Assembly: GCA_902801765.1 (NCBI GenBank)
Contig: CADCJO010000007.1
Location: forward strand, 1-48,311
Length of the DNA stretch: 48,311 nucleotides
Source: an uncultured Eubacteriales bacterium
GTDB lineage: Bacteria; Bacillota; Clostridia; Christensenellales; Aristaeellaceae
Direction: 5' to 3'
Part shown: positions 42,660 to 48,311 of the stretch, piece by piece
Layout of the letters: each line of letters begins with the position of its first letter
How positions within the stretch are numbered: the first letter of the stretch is position 1
Translations under genes and position numbers: made by a program
The notes under the pieces: model-generated
What the model saw: the letters and a program-made list of their open reading frames with translations, nothing else
The model's database searches: none
What the model was told of the DNA's origin: nothing

Positions 42660-43448
42660 ATGGGCCGCATCTTTTCGATCATGTCCGGCAAGGGCGGCGT
42701 GGGGAAAAGCACGCTGTCCACGTCGCTGGCGGTCTATTATGCCCGGATGGGAAAGCAGGTAACGCTGCTGGACGGCGATATCGGCCAGCGCTGCGCCGAC
42801 CTGATGCTGAATGTACAGGACCGGGTGGTGTATGACCTGGGGGACGTGGCGGACAAGAGCTGCGAGCTGAAAGAGGCGCTGCTGCCTCACCCTGCGCTGC
42901 CCAATCTGACCCTGCTGGCCGCGCCGCAGATGCTGGCCCCCTCAGATGTGAAACGCAAGGCCATGGACAGAATCATCACCAATCTGGCCGAAGCGTCGGA
43001 CATTCTGCTGCTGGACGCTCCCGCGGGGATCGGGAAGGGGCTGAAAAACCTGCTGGGCGAAACGGCGGAGCCCGTCATTATCGCCACGCCGGACGATGTG
43101 TGCATCCGTGACGCGGAGCGCCTGGCCGCCCTGCTTTCGCAGCGGGAGGAGCCGCGGCCTTCGCTGGTGCTCAACCGCGTGCGGCCCCTGTGGGTGCGCC
43201 GCGGGCTGGTCGCCCCGCCCGATCAAATCGCGTTAACCCTGGATATGCCGCTGATGGGCGTGATTCCCGAAAGCGCGAAGATTTACAAGGCGCTTTTGCG
43301 CCATGAAACGGCGCTGGACTGCGGCGATAAAAAGGTCGCCGCCGCGGTCGAAGTGATCGCCGCCCGGCTGCTGGGGGCGGACGCCCCGCTGCCGGAATAC
43401 GCGCCCAGCCCCATGCTGCGCTTTTTTAACCGTGGAGGTGAAGCTTGA
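42660..43448 (+). CDS. minD: MinD-like septum-site ATPase
   Basis: 262 residues from ATG 42660. Deviant Walker A GKGGVGKSTL (near 9), VTLLDGDIGQRCADLML and DAPAGIGKGL are MinD-type; the C-terminus APSPMLRFFNRGG could be a short membrane-targeting helix. MinD places the division site with MinC and MinE. In many Clostridia minCDE lies at this point between pbp2 and rodA, but here no minC or minE is present. Confidence 0.9.
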   Translation: MGRIFSIMSGKGGVGKSTLSTSLAVYYARMGKQVTLLDGDIGQRCADLMLNVQDRVVYDLGDVADKSCELKEALLPHPALPNLTLLAAPQMLAPSDVKRKAMDRIITNLAEASDILLLDAPAGIGKGLKNLLGETAEPVIIATPDDVCIRDAERLAALLSQREEPRPSLVLNRVRPLWVRRGLVAPPDQIALTLDMPLMGVIPESAKIYKALLRHETALDCGDKKVAAAVEVIAARLLGADAPLPEYAPSPMLRFFNRGGEA

Positions 43449-43449
43449 A

Positions 43450-44643
43450 ATGATGATGGAAACCCGGGGCACCCGGGAGGGCCGGTTCGACTGGCCGCTG
43501 GTGATTGCCGTGTATGGGCTGAGCCTGTTCGGCCTGCTGTGCATCGCCATGGCGCGTTACGTGCCGTCCCAGAGCGAAGGGCTGCCGCTGCTCAATAAAA
43601 TCCTGAACAACCGCTCCAGCATGTGGCAGTCCATCTTTATTCTGGTGTCGCCCATCATTGTCGGCGTGATTGTGGCCATTCCCACAGAATTCATCAAAGC
43701 CCGTGTGCGGCTGGTGTATTACGGCGTGCTGGCGCTGCTGCTGGTCACGCTGGTGCTGGGTCAGGTGAGCAACGGACTGAGAGGCTGGCTGCGTTCTGAT
43801 ATTCTGGGCCGCTCCATTCAGGTGAGCGAGTTTTCCAAGCTGTCCATTCTGCTGATGCTGGCGCGGCAGCTGGCCCGGTCGGAAAAGCCCATGAGCAAGT
43901 TCAAGGACTTCATGAGCATCATGATCATCGTAGGTCTGCCGTCGCTGACGGTGCTGGCCCAGGGCGAAACGGGCACGGTCATCGTCATCGCGTTCATGTT
44001 CATGATCATGATTTATTTTGCCGGGGTGGACATGCGCATCATCCTAACGTTCGGTCTGCTCGCGGTGATTGGCGTAGGCGCGCTGGTGGCTTACGGCATG
44101 CTGTCCGAAACGACGGACTACCGTATCCTCCGCCTGCTGGCCTTCCTGGACCCGCAGAAGTATGAGCAGTCCGGCGGCTACCAGATTCTTATGTCTCAGA
44201 AGGCCATCGGCGCGGGGCAGCTAACCGGCCAGGGCACCTTCCTGCCCGGCTCCTGGACCACGCTGGGCTACGTGCCCGAAAGCTCCACGGACGCGATATT
44301 CACCGTGGTGGGGGAGAGCTTTGGCTTTGTGGGCTGCGCCGCGCTGCTGCTGACCTATATGTTCATCATTCTGCGCATGACTTGGATCGCCCGGTTCACG
44401 CGGGACAAGTTCTGCCAGCTGGTCATCATTGGCGTTGTGTCGATGCTTCTGTTCCACGTGTTCCAGAACGTGGCCATGTGCATGGGCATCATGCCCATCA
44501 CCGGCATTCCGCTGCCGTTCCTGAGCTATGGCGGCTCCAACTTTATTTCCAATATCGCCGCTGTCGCGCTTGTGTTGAATATCGCCCGCGGAGGCAACAT
44601 GATTGCTGCCAGCGCGACGCCCGTGGCGAAGCTGAATTTCTGA
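43450..44643 (+). CDS. rodA: RodA/FtsW/SpoVE-family peptidoglycan polymerase
   Basis: 397 residues from ATG 43450 after GGAGG, 1 nt beyond the minD stop. About ten transmembrane helices; family motifs GQVSNGLRGWLRSDILG, QGETGTVIVIAFMF, FLPGSWTTLGYVPES and the signature PLPFLSYGGSNF near the end. SEDS glycosyltransferase; as it follows pbp2 and mre genes it is probably the elongation enzyme RodA. Confidence 0.95.
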   Translation: MMMETRGTREGRFDWPLVIAVYGLSLFGLLCIAMARYVPSQSEGLPLLNKILNNRSSMWQSIFILVSPIIVGVIVAIPTEFIKARVRLVYYGVLALLLVTLVLGQVSNGLRGWLRSDILGRSIQVSEFSKLSILLMLARQLARSEKPMSKFKDFMSIMIIVGLPSLTVLAQGETGTVIVIAFMFMIMIYFAGVDMRIILTFGLLAVIGVGALVAYGMLSETTDYRILRLLAFLDPQKYEQSGGYQILMSQKAIGAGQLTGQGTFLPGSWTTLGYVPESSTDAIFTVVGESFGFVGCAALLLTYMFIILRMTWIARFTRDKFCQLVIIGVVSMLLFHVFQNVAMCMGIMPITGIPLPFLSYGGSNFISNIAAVALVLNIARGGNMIAASATPVAKLNF

Positions 44644-44664
44644 TGCGCAAAGGCTGAACGCTTT

Positions 44665-44702
44665 CGCCGGAGCCAATCAACAGCGCGGCTCCGGCGTTTT
44701 AT
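44665..44702 (+). terminator. Terminator of the cell-shape operon
   Basis: CGCCGGAGCC (44665-44674) pairs perfectly with GGCTCCGGCG (44687-44696), followed by TTTTAT, 22 nt after the rodA stop. The remaining sequence to 44909 shows nothing I can support. Confidence 0.85.
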
Positions 44703-44909
44703 CCCGTTGGTTTCTTTGGCCCTCCTGAAAAGCGGGAGGATCGTATTTTCATAGCGGCTTTGCTTTTCGATAGAACCAAGGATTCACGCGCCTGCTTAAG
44801 ATGCGCCCGCGGGAGGCGGTAAGCTGCAGTCCATTCATTTGAAAATTCGGTCATGCCAACGGTGTTATTTGTCTGCATAGAATCGTTCGACACAGGAGCA
44901 ACATCGACA

Positions 44910-45341
44910 ATGTATACAATTCAAAGCGAACGTTTGACCGCGGCTGAGTATATTGATTTTTTAAAACGGACGGATTTAGGGTCCCAGTATCCCCTGGAAC
45001 GTTTTCACGAGCGTATCCCCAAACTGCTGAAAAACGCTTCTGTCAGCCTGGTAGCCCGGAACGAAAAACAAAGCGTTGTCGGTGTTCTGTTGGGTGTGAC
45101 GGATTTTGCGTACTGGCTGTTCGTGACAGATTTGGGCGTTGACAGAAGCTGTGTGCGTCAGGGAATCGGGCGAAGTCTGATGAAAACCGCGCTTGAACTG
45201 GCGGGCGGTGAACGGGACATCGCGGTGTATCTCATCGCGCATGAGGACGCCGTGCCGTTCTACGAAAAGCTCGGAATGAAAAGGGCTGACGAAGTGATGA
45301 AATTCAATCATATCGAATGGACGCAGTTTACAGTGGAATAA
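44910..45341 (+). CDS. GNAT family N-acetyltransferase
   Basis: 143 residues from ATG 44910 with AGGAG upstream. The acetyl-CoA site reads VDRSCVRQGIGRSLMKTAL (about 83-101), and the end has DAVPFYEKLGMKR. The length is normal for a single GNAT domain. Substrate unknown. Closed by the shared terminator at 45358-45384. Confidence 0.88.
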   Translation: MYTIQSERLTAAEYIDFLKRTDLGSQYPLERFHERIPKLLKNASVSLVARNEKQSVVGVLLGVTDFAYWLFVTDLGVDRSCVRQGIGRSLMKTALELAGGERDIAVYLIAHEDAVPFYEKLGMKRADEVMKFNHIEWTQFTVE

Positions 45342-45357
45342 GAAAAGCCATGAAAAA

Positions 45358-45384
45358 CGGAGAAGCGTATTGTACGCTTCTCCG
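45358..45384. terminator. Bidirectional terminator between the GNAT and rho-like genes
   Basis: CGGAGAAGCGTA and TACGCTTCTCCG are perfect 12-bp complements with a TTG loop. On the minus strand a TTTTT tract follows, so it mainly ends the rho-like transcript. Confidence 0.8.
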
Positions 45385-45411
45385 ATTTATCATACTGTCA
45401 GCATCAAAAAA

Positions 45412-47295
45412 TCATGTATTCAGCAGGCTTTCAAGCGCGTCGTTGGTTTCGGCCTGAGCGAACAGGGACAGCACGGTGTTCATGGCCTCGGCGGCGGACA
45501 GATCCTTGATCATCTCACGAAGCTTTTGCGCCATAGCCTGTTCCTTGTCCGACAGGAGCCATTCATCATGGACAGTGACGCATTTTTCAAGCTGCATCAG
45601 GATGGGCTGGTTCGCGCCTTGCTGGCGCAGGACGCAGATCATGTTGCCATTGCCCTCGAAGCTCTGGCAGATGGCGGCGTCCAGATCGCTGCCGGTATCG
45701 GTGAGCATGGTGGCGATGATGGTCAGGCTGCCGCCTTCACGGGTATTGCGCGCCGCGCCGAAGAAACGCTTGGGCTTGTTCAGTGCGCCTGCAGCCAGGC
45801 CGTTGTTCAGGGTACGGGCATTGGCGGGAGCCACAGCGTTACAGGCGCTGGCCAGCCGGGTCAGGCTGTCCACCAGCAGCACCACGTCCTTTTTCTGTTC
45901 TGTCAAGCGCATGGCGCGCTCCAGCGCCAGCTCCGCCGCACGCACCTGGTTTTCAGGCGATTCGTCAAAGTTGGCGTATGCCATGTCGCATTCCACGCTG
46001 TCTGCCAGCTCGGTCACGTCCTCGGGCCGCTGATCCAGAAGCAGCATCATCAGATGGGCTTTTCCATGGTTTTTGCTGATGTGGGCAGCCAGCTTTTTGA
46101 TCAGGGCCAGCCGGTCCAGCCGCGAGGAACAGCACAGCATGGCGCGCTGGCCAAAGCCGATGGGGGATAGCAGGTCGATCAGCCGCAGGACGGGATCGTT
46201 TTCTTTCTTGCCGCTCAGCGTCATCCGCTTCTTGGGATAGATGGGGGTCAATTCGTCAAAACGTGCGCGGTCGGGCATCTCGTCAGGCAGAGCCCCGTTG
46301 ATTTCCGTGATGTACAGCATGGCGCTGTACCGGTCGGATTCGCGCTGCGGACGAACCTTACCGACGATATAATCGCCTGTGCGAAGAGAAAAACGGCGAA
46401 TTTGGGCGTTGGAGATATATACATCCTGCTTGCCGGACAGATAATGGTTCGTCCTCAGGAAGCCATAGCCATCCGGATGAACCTCCAGAACGCCTTCCCC
46501 GTCAAAGCAGTCGCCGGCCGCCAGAATTTCGGACAGGCCGGGATTGGCCGGCTGCTCCCGATGGGCGGGATAGCTCGGCTGAGCATAACCGTAGCCGCCC
46601 TGGCCGTTATAACCCGAGTTGGCCGGGACGCCGGTGTAATCCTGCTGAGTGGGCGCGCCGTAAGGACGGTAAGGCTCCGTTTCCTGCTGGGGCTGCTCGG
46701 GGCCGAAGCGGTTCACATAGGTCGGCTGTTGGGGACGCTGCTGCATCCGGGGATCGGAACGGGTATAACCGCGCTGATCCTGCGGACCGGGCTGGGCAGG
46801 CCGCTGCCAGGAGTTGGCCGCGGGCCGCTGATAGCCGGGCGTTTGCGCCTGATAGGTGCGTGGATTGTGCCAGGCGCGGGAACCTTCCATCGTGAAGGCA
46901 GGCGCTTTGGCGGAAATTGTATTGAGAGAGGAGCCAGGGGCAGGCGCGGGGTTCGCGGCCGGCACCGGGCGGGGCGTCACCCGTGCGGAAGAAGAACGCA
47001 GGGATGGATTGGCCGTGAGGACGGGCACGTCGTCATCTTCATCTATTTCTTCATCGTCGGTAATGATCGCGGCACTGCGGATCGGTCGGGAAACAGGCTC
47101 CTGTTCCTGCGGCGCGGATTCGGCCGGAGCAATTGCCGGGGTTTCGTCCTCAGGCCCTGGGGCAGCGGCCGTCGCGGCTTCCTTCAATTTTTCCACAATA
47201 CCTTGCTTGTTGATGCCCGCGCCGAGCTTTACGCCCATTTCCTTGGCTTTCTGACGCAGCTCGATCACGGACATTTTTTCAAAAGATTCGCTCAT
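45412..47295 (-). CDS. rho: Rho-like protein with degenerate ATPase site
   Basis: 627 residues (E. coli Rho 419). N-terminal Rho_N helices (1-42), a low-complexity insert (about 43-255; Pro, Gln, Gly, Tyr and Arg rich), a cold-shock-like primary RNA-binding domain (about 260-345; HPDGYGFLRTNHYLSG, DVYISNAQIRRFSLRTGD) and the RecA-type core. The core keeps PIGFGQRAM, VVLLVDSLTRL (D476), NKPKRFFGAARN and GGSLTIIAT. The Walker A PPKAGKT is SSRLDRL (390-396), catalytic Glu211 is Gln422, the Arg353 position is Pro, the Arg366 finger is His, and R-loop Lys326 is Asp. ATP hydrolysis looks impossible by the known mechanism. AAGGAGG precedes the ATG. Confidence 0.88.
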   Translation of the reverse strand: MSESFEKMSVIELRQKAKEMGVKLGAGINKQGIVEKLKEAATAAAPGPEDETPAIAPAESAPQEQEPVSRPIRSAAIITDDEEIDEDDDVPVLTANPSLRSSSARVTPRPVPAANPAPAPGSSLNTISAKAPAFTMEGSRAWHNPRTYQAQTPGYQRPAANSWQRPAQPGPQDQRGYTRSDPRMQQRPQQPTYVNRFGPEQPQQETEPYRPYGAPTQQDYTGVPANSGYNGQGGYGYAQPSYPAHREQPANPGLSEILAAGDCFDGEGVLEVHPDGYGFLRTNHYLSGKQDVYISNAQIRRFSLRTGDYIVGKVRPQRESDRYSAMLYITEINGALPDEMPDRARFDELTPIYPKKRMTLSGKKENDPVLRLIDLLSPIGFGQRAMLCCSSRLDRLALIKKLAAHISKNHGKAHLMMLLLDQRPEDVTELADSVECDMAYANFDESPENQVRAAELALERAMRLTEQKKDVVLLVDSLTRLASACNAVAPANARTLNNGLAAGALNKPKRFFGAARNTREGGSLTIIATMLTDTGSDLDAAICQSFEGNGNMICVLRQQGANQPILMQLEKCVTVHDEWLLSDKEQAMAQKLREMIKDLSAAEAMNTVLSLFAQAETNDALESLLNT

Positions 47296-47344
47296 CCATA
47301 TCCTCCTTGAAATGATGAAAAAAGAAATGGCAAACAGAACGATT

Positions 47345-47362
47345 CCGTTCGAGATCGAACGG
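47345..47362 (-). promoter_or_regulatory. Hairpin in the rho-like leader
   Basis: Perfect 7-bp stem CCGTTCG/CGAACGG with a 4-nt loop, about 50 nt upstream of the start codon in a leader of about 175 nt. Rho genes are often controlled in the leader; no function is shown here. Confidence 0.4.
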
Positions 47363-47479
47363 ACGGTGGGGCAGAAGCTTATCCATTTTGATGAAAAAAC
47401 CGAATGACAGAGACTCTCATTGCATACTTCTTTCCTGCGAAATTGAACGGCGCGTGAAAACTTTTATGCCGCTGGAGTA

Positions 47480-47508
47480 ATTATATCAAAACCGGATTGA
47501 AATTTCAA
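47480..47508 (-). promoter_or_regulatory. SigA-type promoter of the rho-like gene
   Basis: Minus-strand TTGAAA (47508-47503), 17-nt spacer, TATAAT (47485-47480) with an upstream TG (extended -10). A strong match. Confidence 0.8.
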
Positions 47509-47545
47509 CCGAATCAGTGAAATTATTTTTCAATCAATGAAAAAA

Positions 47546-47572
47546 CCGACCCTGTGGAAAAACACAGGGCCG
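47546..47572 (-). terminator. Terminator of the second GNAT gene
   Basis: CCCTGTG/CACAGGG stem with an A-rich loop, extended by outer CG pairs, followed on the minus strand by TTTTTT. It separates the GNAT gene from the rho-like promoter. Confidence 0.8.
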
Positions 47573-47596
47573 ATTTAAAAAAGATGGATGAAAGGA

Positions 47597-48163
47597 TTAT
47601 TTTGTGAGGACATAAGTGCACTCATCGCCGTTTTTTTCACCGAGCCGTTTGGCTGGGCGGGCTTCCGGTTCAATCCCACGAAGCGTCATGCCCAAGCGTT
47701 CCATCACGTTTCGGGAGGGCCGGTTCCGGCTGTCGCAGTGGGCGATGACGGTGTCCGCTCCCATGATCTCAAACGCCGCCCGCATCAGCTCCCGCCCCGC
47801 TTCGGTGGCGAAGCCTTTGCCCCGATATTCGGGCAGCAAAATCCAGCCGATTTCCGCCGTGCCGGGTTCGCTCTCCACCCATTCCACGCTGCCGTCGCCG
47901 ATGGCTTCGCCGGTGTCTTTCAGCACCAGGCAGAATTCCCGGGCGCGGATGGGAGACTTTTTCCAGTTCTTGACCGCGTAATCCAGGAATCGCCTGGCAT
48001 CAGATTCCGGAGTGGTTCCGATGCGGCCCCAGTAGTACAAGTATTCCGTGGTCTGGGGATCGGAGGAAATGCGCAGGATCAAAGGATAATCCGCTTCCGT
48101 GAAGGGGCGCAGGGTGAGCCGCTCCGTTTCCAGATGGTCAAATTCTTCGTATGCTTTTGACAT
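47597..48163 (-). CDS. RimJ/RimL-type GNAT acetyltransferase
   Basis: 188 residues from ATG 48163; the longer frame to 48208 lacks a ribosome site. Motifs: LETERLTLRPFTEADYPLI at the start, AEIGWILLPEYRGKGFATEA (acetyl-CoA site) near 102-121, and CDSRNRPSRNVMERLGM near 142. Similar enzymes acetylate ribosomal protein N-termini or small molecules; substrate unknown. The sequence 48164-48311 holds no gene I can support. Confidence 0.9.
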   Translation of the reverse strand: MSKAYEEFDHLETERLTLRPFTEADYPLILRISSDPQTTEYLYYWGRIGTTPESDARRFLDYAVKNWKKSPIRAREFCLVLKDTGEAIGDGSVEWVESEPGTAEIGWILLPEYRGKGFATEAGRELMRAAFEIMGADTVIAHCDSRNRPSRNVMERLGMTLRGIEPEARPAKRLGEKNGDECTYVLTK

Positions 48164-48311
48164 ATAAACCCCACTTATGTGATCCAATGAACGCAGCGCG
48201 CAAAACAATCTAATACTATTTCTCGTCTAAACCATTGAATCTTCGGGCGTCTTTTCCGTCCTGGCTGTGCTTCATTCCGGTCAACGTAGCGCTGCTTTGC
48301 CGCAGCCTCAA

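Noticed and set aside
44699-44893. 64-codon minus-strand frame between rodA and the GNAT gene
   Set aside because: Basic, Ser-rich translation without a convincing ribosome site or family; it overlaps the rodA terminator T-tract.
47312-47407. 31-codon plus-strand frame antisense to the rho-like leader
   Set aside because: It reads plausibly, but there is no ribosome site or promoter on that strand and it covers the leader hairpin.
48175-48311. Open minus-strand frame running off the right edge
   Set aside because: 45 codons without stop, Arg-rich, ending 11 nt before the GNAT start. It could be the end of a gene outside the window, but nothing in it is recognisable.

Overview
The window looks like chromosome of a GC-rich, probably strictly anaerobic member of the Clostridia (Bacillota). 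The evidence is strong AGGAGG-type ribosome sites, SigA-like promoters (many with an extended -10), many short-spaced or overlapping genes, a maf-mre-pbp2-minD-rodA cell-shape cluster, a DUF3842 gene and a CD1871A-type CxxC protein. An uncultured gut or rumen lineage (Christensenellales-like) is my guess only. There is no phage, insertion sequence, CRISPR array, rRNA or tRNA that I can support.

Layout. 1-3400: a glycogen phosphorylase gene between copies of a hairpin-array repeat. 3412-4899 (-): a secreted beta-helix carbohydrate-binding protein (Cthe_2159 type). 5191-7531 (+): a CxxC membrane protein and a ferredoxin/membrane/thioredoxin fusion. 7834-8703 (+): a secreted stand-alone 5'-nucleotidase C-terminal domain behind an attenuator-like leader. 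8829-12689 (+): a MoxR operon with a shortened DUF58/DUF4129 fusion, a lipoprotein with a partial binding-protein domain, and DUF3842. 12873-16184 (-): DUF4956, VTC-type polyphosphate polymerase domain, zinc-ribbon protein and TPM-domain protein in one operon. 16382-21097 (-): FecR-domain surface protein and CHASE2-SpoIIE phosphatase. 21460-27958: CotH kinase-family protein with lamin-tail domains, an ICMT-like methyltransferase, two small membrane proteins and a CNNM/CorC-type protein. 28005-35442: secreted proteins of unknown role, TraX, TadA, a parvulin foldase and an SH3-type secreted protein. 35635-44643 (+): maf, mreB, mreC, mreD, pbp2, minD, rodA. 44910-48163: two GNAT acetyltransferases flanking a rho-like gene.

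Working together. The maf-mre-pbp2-rodA block encodes the lateral wall elongation machine. The region 12.8-24.6 kb groups envelope proteins that recur together in Clostridia (VTC, DUF4956, CotH, and nearby Cthe_2159), plus a FecR/CHASE2 pair that probably links a surface sensor to a PP2C phosphatase.

Most notable: (1) the Rho homologue keeps its primary RNA-binding domain and Walker B but has lost the Walker A lysines, catalytic glutamate and arginine finger, and carries a roughly 200-residue low-complexity insert, so it looks like a motor-dead RNA-binding protein. (2) A roughly 90-nt structured element occurs 34-37 nt upstream of both moxR and mreB, with covarying stems and mutually exclusive pairings. 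(3) A second family of intergenic hairpin arrays shows compensatory base changes in stems of 8+5+8 nt geometry.
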